Assembly (NCBI GenBank): GCA_964490145.1
Contig: CAZBBS010000024.1
Span: forward strand, 1 to 36,531
From: Eutrophocola sp964490145
GTDB lineage: Bacteria; Pseudomonadota; Gammaproteobacteria; Pseudomonadales; Pseudohongiellaceae
DNA: 36,531 bases
Reading direction: 5' to 3'
Each line of letters begins with the position of its first letter. The stretch's first letter is position 1. This document shows, in pieces, positions 15,444 through 23,920 of the stretch. The notes below the pieces were generated by a model. It worked only from the letters and a program-made list of their open reading frames with translations, was not told the DNA's origin and made no database searches. The position numbers and the translations under genes were made by a program.

Positions 15444-16358
15444 ATGAAAGACAATTTCCATTACCCGTTCAGGGCCATGGGCAGTCCCTGTGAAATCATT
15501 CTGCGTGGTCATGACGAGACCTTTTGCCGCGAGTTGTGCACTGGTTTTGAATCTGAAGTCAGACGTCTTGAAAAAGCCTACTCCCGCTTTCTGCCTGACA
15601 GCATCACCTCAACCATCAATCAGGCCGCCGGGAGCGGCAGTCCGGTAAATATTGATGAAGAAACCTTGCGGTTGCTGGATTATGCTGACACCTGTTATGC
15701 ACAGAGCAATGGCTTGTTCGACATCACCTGTGGCTCCCTGCGATCCATCTGGAACTACCATGACCTGGCGGAAAAACAATGCCTGCCTGAGCAATCGGAC
15801 ATCGACAAGGTGCTGGACCTGGTCGGCTGGGAAAAAGTCGAGAGAACCGGGAATGCGGTTGCCTTGCCGCTTGCCGGGATGGAAATTGATTTCGGGGGGA
15901 TAGTAAAGGAATACGCCGCCGATTGTATTGCCGCGCTGGCCGAAGCGGCTGGCGTCTCCAGCGGCATGATTGAGCTGGGCGGTGACATACGGCTGTTCGG
16001 TGTGGCTGGGGAGCCAGCTCCCTGGTCACTGGGCATTCGGAATCCCCATCATACCGACAAGCCACTTGCCCTGCTAAGCCTGGGTCGGGGAGGCCTGGCG
16101 ACCAGTGGTGATTATGAGCGTTACACCGTGATCAACGGGCAGCGCTTCAGCCATATCCTTAACCCTAAAACCGGCTGGCCGGTGTCAGGATTCAGTTCCG
16201 TGAGTGTGGTGGCACAGCAGTGTATTGTCGCGGGCTCTGCCGCTTCGATCGCAGTGTTAATGGGGAAGGCAGGAGAGGGTTGGCTGGCTGAACTGGGTTT
16301 GCCTTACCTGTGTGTGAATGAACATGGAGATATCAGTGGCACATTGAGTGCCCGGTAA
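15444..16358 (+). CDS. apbE: ApbE-family FAD:protein FMN transferase
   Basis: ApbE enzymes move FMN from FAD to a Thr or Ser of a target protein in a Mg-dependent reaction. The 304-residue chain shows the family landmarks: AMGSPCEI (11-18), EKAYSRFLPDS (43-53), GLFDITCGSL (90-99), DFGGIVKEYAAD (149-160), ELGGDIR (177-183), ATSGDYERY (219-227) and SHILNPKTGWPV (236-247). No signal peptide or lipobox is visible, unlike many ApbEs, so it may act in the cytoplasm. At the late metal site the usual ADALAT reads AGSAAS (263-268): the Asp is Gly264, while the Thr equivalent is Ser268. It is the last gene of the thioredoxin-DUF4266-DUF3570-ApbE set. Confidence 0.9.
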   Translation: MKDNFHYPFRAMGSPCEIILRGHDETFCRELCTGFESEVRRLEKAYSRFLPDSITSTINQAAGSGSPVNIDEETLRLLDYADTCYAQSNGLFDITCGSLRSIWNYHDLAEKQCLPEQSDIDKVLDLVGWEKVERTGNAVALPLAGMEIDFGGIVKEYAADCIAALAEAAGVSSGMIELGGDIRLFGVAGEPAPWSLGIRNPHHTDKPLALLSLGRGGLATSGDYERYTVINGQRFSHILNPKTGWPVSGFSSVSVVAQQCIVAGSAASIAVLMGKAGEGWLAELGLPYLCVNEHGDISGTLSAR

Positions 16359-16415
16359 GGCCAAAACCTGAAGCGGCAGTGTCCTTGCCGTAAAGCAGTA
16401 TTCATACAAAAAAAA

Positions 16416-17090
16416 TCAGTAATGATGGTACAGGTTGAACATCAGCTGGTTATTGGCATAGGTCTTTGTCGTCTGCCGCATGATGCCCACCTGCCAGCTG
16501 GTGTGGTCGGTCATTTTCCAGCCCAGCCCGGCATAGGCGCGGTTCAGTGCATAGTTGACGTTGTCCAGATCAACAAAGTATTCATCATAGAGTGAAAGAT
16601 ACACGGCTCCCTGGTCCAGGGTAGACTGGTTCAGTGGGCGGTTTATGGTGACAAAGGCTCTCAGGCGGCGAAAATTATCCCGGTTCTCGGGTAAATGTTC
16701 CTCAAGTCTCAAACGGTAGGTCATGAAGTTTTTTTCGCCGAGTTTCTTCGACACAATGCCCTGCTGGAAAATGATGTGTTCATCGCGGGTGACAGTGGAT
16801 GGGCCAAAAGTACCATGCCGCAGGTGATAATACCCGGCTCCATAACGGATGGGATGGTCCTTTGGCTTGTAACTGACCAGACCCAGTACCAAGCGCTGTT
16901 GCAGGTCGCTGGTGATATCGTAGTAGCGCTGTTGAATGATCATCTGGGTGGCCCAGGGGGTATCCTGGATATTGCGGTTATAGAACCAGCTGTACCATGC
17001 GCCAAGCTGATCCTCGTCTATCTGTGCCTGCAGGGGAAGCGTGAACAGGGGCAGGAGAAACAGCAGGGTGGTCCTGAAAAGTGACTTCAT
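16416..17090 (-). CDS. DUF2490 family outer-membrane protein
   Basis: A 224-residue secreted protein. The signal peptide (about 1-22, ending LPLQAQ) is followed by strand-rich sequence with paired Arg-Tyr and Trp-Tyr patterns typical of DUF2490: EDQLGAWYSWFYNRN near the start, RYGAGYYHLRHGTF in the middle, and a terminal strand ending NLYHHY. The aromatic C-terminus suggests a small outer-membrane barrel. Function is unknown. It converges on the ApbE cluster with a 57-base gap lacking an obvious terminator. It lies 102 bases downstream of the MFS gene on the same strand and may be read from it. Confidence 0.75.
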   Translation of the reverse strand: MKSLFRTTLLFLLPLFTLPLQAQIDEDQLGAWYSWFYNRNIQDTPWATQMIIQQRYYDITSDLQQRLVLGLVSYKPKDHPIRYGAGYYHLRHGTFGPSTVTRDEHIIFQQGIVSKKLGEKNFMTYRLRLEEHLPENRDNFRRLRAFVTINRPLNQSTLDQGAVYLSLYDEYFVDLDNVNYALNRAYAGLGWKMTDHTSWQVGIMRQTTKTYANNQLMFNLYHHY

Positions 17091-17192
17091 GATTTTGGAA
17101 AATGCCTCATTCCGCTTAACGGGATTACATATCCCAGAATAACATCCGCCAGTCCCCGGACTTTGGCTTACATCAAGAGTCTGGCGATCCGC

Positions 17193-18656
17193 TCAGCCGT
17201 TTTCCTCGACATTGTCGGCTCGTCTGCCGGACTCATCATTTTCCTGAATGGATGACAGCGGTTTTTCTGTCACCGTCAGCCAGTCCAGTACCACGCCGCT
17301 GACAGCATTGAAGCGGGCAATGCGGAAAATCAGTTTCAGCAGTTGTGGTCGAGTACGGATATCGGGTTCTTCGGCATGGGGGATGAACCAGATCAGCACG
17401 CCGGCGCGCAACAGTCCGCTGAACAGGAATACCAGGAACAGGGGGCTGTAGAGTGGCAGATTGAGGGAGGTCTGGATGTCCGGAGCCACACTGGCCAGCC
17501 AGCCGCCGGTGATGGCACCAATGAAGACCATGACGGCAGAAATGCCCGACTGCACGGCGGCATAGGTGGCAAAGTTGACGTGGTGTGGCCGGATATCGTA
17601 GAGGTAGTTGGCGGTGCTCAGGTTGAAGCCGCTCCACACCAGGCCGGAGATCAGCTGCACGGCCAGCAGGTAGTAAAAATTCGGCATCACCATCCATAGC
17701 ATCGGGACGATGGGGATGGCTATGCTACATCCGAGCATCATGATGCGGTTGCCGTGTTTGTCACTGAAGCGGCCCCACATGGACAGGGTCATGAACTGGG
17801 TGGCGATGGAGGCGATGCTGTTGAGGCTGTATTGCAGGTAGCTGAACTCCAGGTCATTGAGCATGTACACCGCAAAGAATGGGGCAGATACCGCTACGGC
17901 TCCCTGCATGCCGGCAACAAACAGTGTGTAGCTGCGGAAGGTTTTGTCGTGCATCGAATGGGTGATTTCCCGCAGGGTATTGAAAAATGCATCGGTTTGC
18001 ACGACTGGCGTATTGCTGTCCGGGTCATGCATGGCCTTGAGCAGGCGGCAGGAAATCAGGCGTCCGGTGAAGGCGATCAGAAAAAGCATGACGAAGCCCA
18101 TCCAGGTTTTGTCATATTCCGCACTCTTGCTGAGCAGGACGCCGCCACTGACAAAGATCAGCAGGGAAACCGCCATGGTGATGCGGGTCCGGGAGGCAAA
18201 ATAAACACCGCGCTGCTGCTGGGGGACGATACTGCCCATCCAGGCTCGCCACTGGGGCTGAATCAGGTTGGTCATGGCGTGGTAGCAGATCACCAGCATG
18301 ATCAGCATGGAGACCACCGGGCCGGTATGCCAGGCAGCCAGGGTGGCCATCAGTACGAGCAGCACGGTCTGCATCCTGGCACCGAACAGGATGATTTTCT
18401 TGCGCGGAAGCCAGGCACCGACAAGAACCGAGAGCAGCTGCATGATGGCGCCGATTACCTGGGGGATGGCGGTCAGCCAGCCCATCTGCAGGCTGGTGGC
18501 TTTCAGATAGATGGCAAAGGCATTGATGAAATTGTCACAGGTGGTGGTCATGGCCGACGAGGCCATGGCTTCCTTACGGGAGAGATCAAGGGTGGTTTGC
18601 AGCTGCCCGGTAGGGTCAGTGTCATCCACACCTGTTGAGGCTGGTGTTGTCGTCAA
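17193..18656 (-). CDS. Major facilitator superfamily transporter
   Basis: A 487-residue inner-membrane transporter with about 12 hydrophobic segments from residue 45 onward, a cytoplasmic loop in the middle (around FFNTLREITHSMHD), and a hydrophilic C-terminal tail (PDIRTRPQ and beyond). The substrate cannot be read from sequence. The start given is TTG at 18656, 3 bases after the SMP-30-like stop. An ATG at 18566 has a better AAGGAA site but would remove the helix (LSRKEAMASSAM) usually preceding TM1, so the longer form is preferred with caution. The tight coupling to a periplasmic SMP-30-like protein suggests uptake of something acted on outside the membrane. Confidence 0.8.
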   Translation of the reverse strand: MTTTPASTGVDDTDPTGQLQTTLDLSRKEAMASSAMTTTCDNFINAFAIYLKATSLQMGWLTAIPQVIGAIMQLLSVLVGAWLPRKKIILFGARMQTVLLVLMATLAAWHTGPVVSMLIMLVICYHAMTNLIQPQWRAWMGSIVPQQQRGVYFASRTRITMAVSLLIFVSGGVLLSKSAEYDKTWMGFVMLFLIAFTGRLISCRLLKAMHDPDSNTPVVQTDAFFNTLREITHSMHDKTFRSYTLFVAGMQGAVAVSAPFFAVYMLNDLEFSYLQYSLNSIASIATQFMTLSMWGRFSDKHGNRIMMLGCSIAIPIVPMLWMVMPNFYYLLAVQLISGLVWSGFNLSTANYLYDIRPHHVNFATYAAVQSGISAVMVFIGAITGGWLASVAPDIQTSLNLPLYSPLFLVFLFSGLLRAGVLIWFIPHAEEPDIRTRPQLLKLIFRIARFNAVSGVVLDWLTVTEKPLSSIQENDESGRRADNVEENG

Positions 18657-18659
18657 GGC

Positions 18660-19604
18660 CTACCTCTGATGGTAAAGCTTCAGGCCGGCATGGTTGGTAC
18701 GTACACGCCAGATGACGCCTTCGGATGATTCTGTGATGTAAAGCCAGTTGCCGTCAAAGGCGACATTGGTGGTCGCTGCGCCGGCACCAGCCGGCAACCA
18801 GATTTTACCGATCTCGTAACCTGCAGGAGAGAATACACTGACCTGTCCACCCTGGAAGATGGCCTGGTAAATATTCCCCACCTCATCTACCGCCATACCA
18901 TCAGGGCCGATGCCGCCTTCCGTGTTGGCCTTCACATAAGAGGTATCAAACACATCCCGGGAGGCCAGTGACGGCATGGAAATAATCCGCTTCCTGGCAT
19001 ATTCACCGATGTACAGATTGTTGCCGTTCGGGCTCAGGGCGATGCCATTGGGAAAAGCCAGGGTATCAGCCACCACCTGCAGCGTGGCATTGTTGCCGTC
19101 GGGTGGCATATAGAAAACACGACCCACGGGGTTCAGAGTGCCGGAGCCATAGGGTTCAGTGAAATAAAAGCCGCCGTTGTCATCAAACACGAGGTCGTTG
19201 AACCCGCGAATCAGTTCAGCCCGGTACATGTTGACGATAGTGTCCAGCGTCTTTGTCTCCGGGTCAAAGGCCAGGATCCCTTTGGCTTTGTCAGCGATGA
19301 ACAAGCGCCCGTCCCGATGATGCTTGGCGCCATTGGGCTGGCCGCCGGTATTGGCTTCGACAGTGCATTGTCCGGTATCCGATACCGACAGGATGTTGCC
19401 GCTGAGCAGATCCACCACCCAGAGCCTGCCATTTCTGTCAAAAGTGGCACCTTCCAGAAAACCGCCGCAGTTGGCAAAGCGCTCCACCACACAGTCATCA
19501 CAGATAGCACTCAGGGTTACAGGTTGGGCATGAAGGTTACATGCCAGCAGCAGCGTGAAAAGCATCGTTGAAAGTGTAAAAGTGAGTGTGCGTAGTTTAG
19601 TCAT
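18660..19604 (-). CDS. Secreted SMP-30/gluconolactonase-like beta-propeller protein
   Basis: A 314-residue periplasmic protein. The start at 19604 (MTKLRTLTF) follows ACAGGAAACCGAT and gives a signal peptide cut near LHA-QPV. Much longer in-frame extension upstream is rejected as lacking both. The mature part repeats blades of the six-bladed SMP-30/gluconolactonase propeller: EGATFDRNGRLWVVD, NGAKHHRDGRLFIAD, FNDLVFDDNGGFYFTEP, FPNGIALSPNGNNLYIGE and DGMAVDEVGNIYQA. The Glu, Asn and Asp metal-site residues of lactonases appear conserved in EGA, FNDL, FPNG and DGM. A lactone hydrolase is likely; the substrate is unknown. Its stop is 3 bases before the MFS start, so the pair forms one operon. 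Confidence 0.82.
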   Translation of the reverse strand: MTKLRTLTFTLSTMLFTLLLACNLHAQPVTLSAICDDCVVERFANCGGFLEGATFDRNGRLWVVDLLSGNILSVSDTGQCTVEANTGGQPNGAKHHRDGRLFIADKAKGILAFDPETKTLDTIVNMYRAELIRGFNDLVFDDNGGFYFTEPYGSGTLNPVGRVFYMPPDGNNATLQVVADTLAFPNGIALSPNGNNLYIGEYARKRIISMPSLASRDVFDTSYVKANTEGGIGPDGMAVDEVGNIYQAIFQGGQVSVFSPAGYEIGKIWLPAGAGAATTNVAFDGNWLYITESSEGVIWRVRTNHAGLKLYHQR

Positions 19605-19752
19605 ATCGGTTTCCTGTGAGGAAGCAGGTCGGGGATGCCCGGCAGTGAAGCACGGCAATTTTACACGAAAATCCTCTGCGACTTTGCAATGCTTTCCGGG
19701 CCACCTGATAATGCCTTGAAGGCCCGGGACAGTAACAGTGGAGTTGCCGACA

Positions 19753-20340
19753 ATGAACAGCCGAATCAATGAGCTAGCCGACAAGATAGCCGCACTGGAA
19801 AAGCAGTTGCTGGATGCGTTGGATGAGCAACAGGAAAAATTCAGCTACAAGCTGGAAGGACACAAGGTCCGGTTTGAGAAGGAAATCCAGGATGCCCACC
19901 GCAAGCTGAAAGTCGCGGTGCTGCCCTGGCTGCGGTCATCCAGGGTTCGTAATGCCCTGTCCGCTCCCTTCATTTACGGCATGATCATCCCGATTGCTTT
20001 TTTCGATCTGACCATCACCCTGTACCAGCATATCTGTTTTCGCTTCTATGGCATCCGCCGGGTAAAACGCGGTGACTATGTGGTTATCGACCGCCACCAA
20101 CTGGGTTATCTCAACGGTATCGAAAAACTCAACTGCATATACTGTGGGTACGGTAATGGCGTGGTGGCCTATTCCCGGGAAGTGATTGCCAGAACGGAGC
20201 AGTACTGGTGTCCCATCAAGCATGCACGAAAAGTGCTGGGTTCCCATCGCCACTATCACAAGTTCGCGGATTTCGGTGATGCCGAGCATTACCAGGAACA
20301 ACGGATCAGGCTGCGTAATGAGCTGAAGGAAAAAAAATAG
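19753..20340 (+). CDS. Conserved protein with coiled coil, membrane segment and CxxC
   Basis: A 195-residue protein that I recognise as a conserved proteobacterial type without known function. Residues 1-50 are a charged coiled coil (NELADKIAALEKQLLDAL and onward). Residues about 72-95 form a hydrophobic segment (PFIYGMIIPIAFFDLTITLY), followed by a conserved soluble part with YVVIDRHQLGYLNGIEKLNCIYCGYGNG and EQYWCPIKHARK. The CIYC pair plus a later Cys and several His residues could bind a metal. ATG at 19753 is preferred; a GTG 15 bases upstream is also open. Divergent from the SMP-30/MFS operon. Confidence 0.65.
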   Translation: MNSRINELADKIAALEKQLLDALDEQQEKFSYKLEGHKVRFEKEIQDAHRKLKVAVLPWLRSSRVRNALSAPFIYGMIIPIAFFDLTITLYQHICFRFYGIRRVKRGDYVVIDRHQLGYLNGIEKLNCIYCGYGNGVVAYSREVIARTEQYWCPIKHARKVLGSHRHYHKFADFGDAEHYQEQRIRLRNELKEKK

Positions 20341-20343
20341 AAA

Positions 20344-20481
20344 AGTTCAGTGGTGCGATTCAAAGCCGGGCGGACTGGCAGGAATGGAGAACGCAGACAT
20401 ACATCCCTGTATGCTCGACCTCGCCATCCATGGCTCGGACGTCTCCCTTCCTGCCAGTCCGCCCGGCTTTTCAGTTCAGTG
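20344..20481. repeat. Cloverleaf-like inverted-repeat element flanked by 9-bp direct repeats
   Basis: A perfect 23-bp inverted repeat (20362-20384 with 20448-20470, beginning AAAGCCGGGCGG) encloses 63 bases that hold two smaller hairpins: CATACA/TGTATG near 20398-20413 and GCCAT/ATGGC near 20423-20434. The direct repeat AGTTCAGTG flanks the element at 20344-20352 and 20473-20481. It looks like a small non-autonomous mobile or REP-type element, and could also terminate the transcripts converging here. No coding content. Confidence 0.75.
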
Positions 20482-20504
20482 ATACTTTCGACATGTGGAG
20501 GGGG

Positions 20505-20915
20505 TTAACTAGGTACTACGCTCATCACGTAATGACTGTCCATGTACTCGCGAATCTGGTCGATCTGGCCGTCGATGATCTCGAAGGCCCAGCAGTACAG
20601 GTTGTCGTACATGTTGCCGGCCTGGAAGGTGCCCACGGCCTGGGTTTCGGCGTAGACCATGTTGTCCTTGGCGGTCAGCTTGTGAATGATCACCTTGGGG
20701 TCGCCCTCGATGAACATGCCGCGTACCGGGGCCAGAAATTCATCGATGATGTGGTCACGGCCGGGGTGAGGGCCGGCACCGGGAATTTCCTTGGACATGG
20801 CTGTCCAGCAGGCATCTTCCCTAAACATGCCGCGCAGGGTGTCCAGGTCACCGGCACTGAGCACTTCAAAAAATTTCTTCACCAGTGCTTCATTGTTTTT
20901 TTCTTGGTCTGACAT
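20505..20915 (-). CDS. SnoaL-like (NTF2-fold) protein
   Basis: A 136-residue protein of the SnoaL/limonene-epoxide-hydrolase-like NTF2 fold: helix ALVKKFFEVLSAGDLDTLRGMF, then strands including CWAFEIIDGQIDQIREYMDSHYV, the classic end of such domains. Many relatives are isomerases, cyclases or hydrolases acting on small hydrophobic substrates. The pocket residues cannot be assigned to a specific reaction. The start at 20915 follows GGGGAG at about 10 bases; upstream in-frame codons lack a site. It is divergent from the PYROXD2-like oxidoreductase across 208 bases. Confidence 0.78.
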   Translation of the reverse strand: MSDQEKNNEALVKKFFEVLSAGDLDTLRGMFREDACWTAMSKEIPGAGPHPGRDHIIDEFLAPVRGMFIEGDPKVIIHKLTAKDNMVYAETQAVGTFQAGNMYDNLYCWAFEIIDGQIDQIREYMDSHYVMSVVPS

Positions 20916-21123
20916 ATCAACATGCTCCCCTTTTCTTTGGTATGCTTGGGTTCGATTTTGATCCGCAAGATACAGGACACCGCTACAAGGCCGCAAGTCC
21001 AATGTCCCCGCCATACTGGTAATGGGTACAGGTCAGACCAGCCAAACCCTGGGGATGTCACTTTTCATCTGCTTCTTGCTGCCAGTAACACACTATTTTG
21101 ATTGGTTTTATTAGGGGATTTAC

Positions 21124-22701
21124 ATGTCTGATGCTTATGATGTGGTGGCCATCGGCTCTGGCCACAATGGTCTGGTTGCGGCGGCTTATATGGCCAAAGC
21201 GGGAAAAAAGGTCCTGGTGCTCGAGCGCAATGACTGGATTGGCGGTGGTGTGGTTACCCGTGAACTGACCCTGCCGGGCTTCAAACATGACCAGCATTCC
21301 ATGGCCCATATCTTCATCCAGGCCAACCCCCTGATCGTCAATGACGAACTGGGTCTGTTATCCAAATACGGCCTGGAATACATCCATCCTGAAATTCCGA
21401 TGATCTCCGTGTTCCCCGATGGCCAGACCCTGGCTATCCATACCGACCGGGAAAAGAATATCGAGGAAATCGCCAAGTTCTCCCAGAAGGATGCTGAAAA
21501 CTATCGCCGTTTCTCTGAAAAGGCAGCCGGTTTCCTGCCCGCGCTGGTTGGTACACTGTATACCCCGCCGGCACCCATCGGCGCCATGTACGCGATGATG
21601 GACCAGAGCCGTGAAGGTCAGGAAATCATGGCAGTGATGATGAAGAGCGCCTACGACATCGTCATGGAATATTTCGAAGATGAACGCGTCCGTCTGCACT
21701 TCCTGCGCATGGTGTCCGAAAACCTGACCGGGCCGGAAGAGAAAGGCACGGGCATCGGCCCCTTCATGTTCCTTGGCTGGCTGGAAAAATACGGCATTGG
21801 CGTGGCCAAGGGCGGCAGCGGTATGCTCAGCCAGGCCCTGGTGAACTGCATTCAGGATCACGGCGGCGTGGTTGAAACCGGCGTATCTGTCAGCAAGGTC
21901 CAGGTTTCCGGCGGCCGTGCTGTTGGTGTTGTCACCGATGATGGTCGTGAGATCAAGGCAGCCGATGCTGTTATCGGCGCGATCCATCCTCACCTGTTGC
22001 CGAAGATGGTGGATGGTCTTGAGCCTTTCGTGGCCCAGGCGGCATCCAGAGTCGAACTATCAGCCAACTGTGTGTTCACCATCCATGCTGCCCTGAATGA
22101 GCCATTGCAGTTTGCTGCCGGTGATCATGTGAAAAAAGCCATGATGATCGAGCTGCTGCCTGACAGCATCGACACCCTGCGTGATCACTTTGATGACCTG
22201 CGCTACGGTCGTATTCCCAAACATTCCCTGTGTGCGTTGGGTTCAGCCACCAATATCGATCCATCCCGCGCCCCGGAAGGCAAGGCCACCATGCACGCCT
22301 GGGACTACTGTCCTTACGAGTATCCGGGTGAAGGCGCCCAGGCCTGGGACAAGCACAAGGACGACTTTGCCAACCACATGCTGGCCAGTATGCAGCCCTA
22401 TGTGCCCAATCTGACCAAAGACATCATCCTGGACTGGCACTGCGATTCACCGCTGGACATGGAGCGCACCTCCGCCAGTTTCCAGAAGGGGGATATTCAC
22501 GGTGTTGCGCCGTACCTGTACCAGTTCGGAGCCCACCGGCCAACGCCGGAGCTGGGCAAGAACGTGGTACCCGGTATCGAGCGTCTGTACCTGGTGGGTC
22601 CGTTCCAGCATCCGGGCGGTGGTGTCTTCGGAGCCGGTCGTGGTACAGCGATTACCATGTTTGACCAGATGGGCATGGACTTCGATAAAGTCATCAACTA
22701 A
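21124..22701 (+). CDS. PYROXD2/CrtI-like FAD-dependent oxidoreductase
   Basis: A 525-residue flavoprotein of the phytoene-desaturase-like amine-oxidase superfamily, closest in style to PYROXD2-type proteins. The dinucleotide motif AIGSGHNGLVAAAYMAKAGKKVLVLE is at about 8-33, the ERNDWIGGGVVTRE motif follows, and the C-terminal FAD signature is LYLVGPFQHPGGGVFGAGRGTA (about 485-506). The substrate is unknown; nothing nearby suggests carotenoid synthesis. TTAGGGG precedes the ATG. A small protein gene and a branched-chain-type ABC importer follow in the same direction, so the oxidoreductase may act on an imported compound. Confidence 0.82.
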   Translation: MSDAYDVVAIGSGHNGLVAAAYMAKAGKKVLVLERNDWIGGGVVTRELTLPGFKHDQHSMAHIFIQANPLIVNDELGLLSKYGLEYIHPEIPMISVFPDGQTLAIHTDREKNIEEIAKFSQKDAENYRRFSEKAAGFLPALVGTLYTPPAPIGAMYAMMDQSREGQEIMAVMMKSAYDIVMEYFEDERVRLHFLRMVSENLTGPEEKGTGIGPFMFLGWLEKYGIGVAKGGSGMLSQALVNCIQDHGGVVETGVSVSKVQVSGGRAVGVVTDDGREIKAADAVIGAIHPHLLPKMVDGLEPFVAQAASRVELSANCVFTIHAALNEPLQFAAGDHVKKAMMIELLPDSIDTLRDHFDDLRYGRIPKHSLCALGSATNIDPSRAPEGKATMHAWDYCPYEYPGEGAQAWDKHKDDFANHMLASMQPYVPNLTKDIILDWHCDSPLDMERTSASFQKGDIHGVAPYLYQFGAHRPTPELGKNVVPGIERLYLVGPFQHPGGGVFGAGRGTAITMFDQMGMDFDKVIN

Positions 22702-22731
22702 TACCAACGCTTAACACAAGAAAAACGCAGT

Positions 22732-22944
22732 ATGAAAATATTTTCCCAGGACGGCAGTGAGCTGATGGATGTCACTGCCATTGAACGTGATGGCAACCAG
22801 CTGGTGGTCAAAGGCAAGATTTTCCAGTCCATGCCCATGACGGCCAAGCTCAGACCCGAGGAAGCCCGCAAGGGGATGAAACTGATGAGTTTCTCCACCT
22901 GGCTGTTCCTCGTGACTCTCCCTTTCCGCAGAAGCAAGAAATAA
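22732..22944 (+). CDS. Small conserved-looking protein, function unknown
   Basis: A 70-residue protein starting MKIFSQDGSELMDVTAIERDG, with a basic C-terminus (FRRSKK) after a hydrophobic stretch (STWLFLVTLPF) that could associate with the membrane. It lies 30 bases after the oxidoreductase stop and 16 before the permease start in an otherwise tightly packed operon, and its frame is clean. These points argue that it is real. No domain is recognised. Confidence 0.6.
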   Translation: MKIFSQDGSELMDVTAIERDGNQLVVKGKIFQSMPMTAKLRPEEARKGMKLMSFSTWLFLVTLPFRRSKK

Positions 22945-22960
22945 CCTGGATCAATACCCC

Positions 22961-23920
22961 TTGGATGCCCTGCAGAACCTGGAAAACTTCCTTCAATCGC
23001 TGACAGCGGGGCTGTTGATGGGATCGATGTATGGCCTCATGTGTGTGGGGCTGACCATCATCTTCGGGGTCATGCGGGTGATTAATTTTGCCCAGGGCGA
23101 ATTCATGATGTTGGGTATGTACTTTACCTACTTCTGTTTTGCCTGGCTCGGGGTCAGTGCCTTTGCCGACGCCTTGTGGCTGCCGTTTTTGCTGGCGCTG
23201 CTGGCGGGCCCGGCACTGTTTATCGTCGGCCTCATCCTGCATCGTCTGCTGATCCATTCCGTCACCGGCCGCAAGGCCAGCTCGCTGGAGGCCGGCGGGC
23301 ATTATGCCCAGCTGGTATTGACGCTCGGCGTGGCCCTGGTCCTGCAGAACGGCGGCCTGTATTTTTTCGGTTCTACACCGGTATCCGTGTCCAATGAATT
23401 GTCCTACAGTGCCTGGGAGTGGGGGCCCATGGTGGGTGAGCGCGTCAGTGTCTTCGTCAACCAGGCCCAGACCATTTCAGCCCTGATCGCGATAGTCGTG
23501 GTCATTGGCTTTGGATTGCTGATGGGTAAAACCCGCCTGGGCAAGTCCCTGCGCGCTTCTGCGGATAATCCTGATGCTGCCACCTATATGGGCATCAATG
23601 TAGATCGCGCCCACCGGATTGCCTTCGGCTTTGGTGTCGGCATTACCGCTATCGGTGGTGGTTTGTTGGCCTCCAATGCCCCGTTCCAGCCCTACATCGG
23701 GACGGAGTACGTCATCATCATGTATGCGGGGGTGGTGCTCGGTGGTCTTGGCAGTATCCGCGGTGCCTTTTTTGGCGGCCTGACCATCGGCATTCTGCAG
23801 CAGGTCAGTGCCATCATTCTGCCGAACCAGTTACAGAACACCGTGATTTTTGTCTGCTTTCTTATCGTCATACTCTGTCGGCCCCAGGGTTTTTTCGGGC
23901 GTAAGGACAGAACGGCATGA
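22961..23920 (+). CDS. Branched-chain-amino-acid-type ABC permease, LivH family
   Basis: A 319-residue inner-membrane permease of the Liv/HAAT class. The N-terminal motif LMGSMYGLMCVGLTIIFGVMRVINFAQGEFMMLG (about 19-52) is characteristic of LivH, and the cytoplasmic loop with GKSLRASADNPDAATYMGIN (about 193-212) is the ATPase-contact region. About eight membrane segments are visible. The start is TTG at 22961, the only codon that keeps the complete N-terminus; the ribosome binding site is weak. Its stop overlaps the start of the fused permease-ATPase (ATGA). Such importers carry Leu/Ile/Val but also urea, amides, aromatics and other acids, so the substrate is open. Confidence 0.88.
   Translation: MDALQNLENFLQSLTAGLLMGSMYGLMCVGLTIIFGVMRVINFAQGEFMMLGMYFTYFCFAWLGVSAFADALWLPFLLALLAGPALFIVGLILHRLLIHSVTGRKASSLEAGGHYAQLVLTLGVALVLQNGGLYFFGSTPVSVSNELSYSAWEWGPMVGERVSVFVNQAQTISALIAIVVVIGFGLLMGKTRLGKSLRASADNPDAATYMGINVDRAHRIAFGFGVGITAIGGGLLASNAPFQPYIGTEYVIIMYAGVVLGGLGSIRGAFFGGLTIGILQQVSAIILPNQLQNTVIFVCFLIVILCRPQGFFGRKDRTA

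Noticed and set aside
17754..18638. Long plus-strand open frame opposite the MFS gene
   Set aside because: Its product is rich in Gly, His, Gln and Asp, as expected from the reverse of membrane-protein codons, and resembles no family.
19605..19784. N-terminal extension of the SMP-30-like protein
   Set aside because: It would bury the signal peptide and overlaps the divergent gene's start; the ATG at 19604 has a good ribosome binding site.
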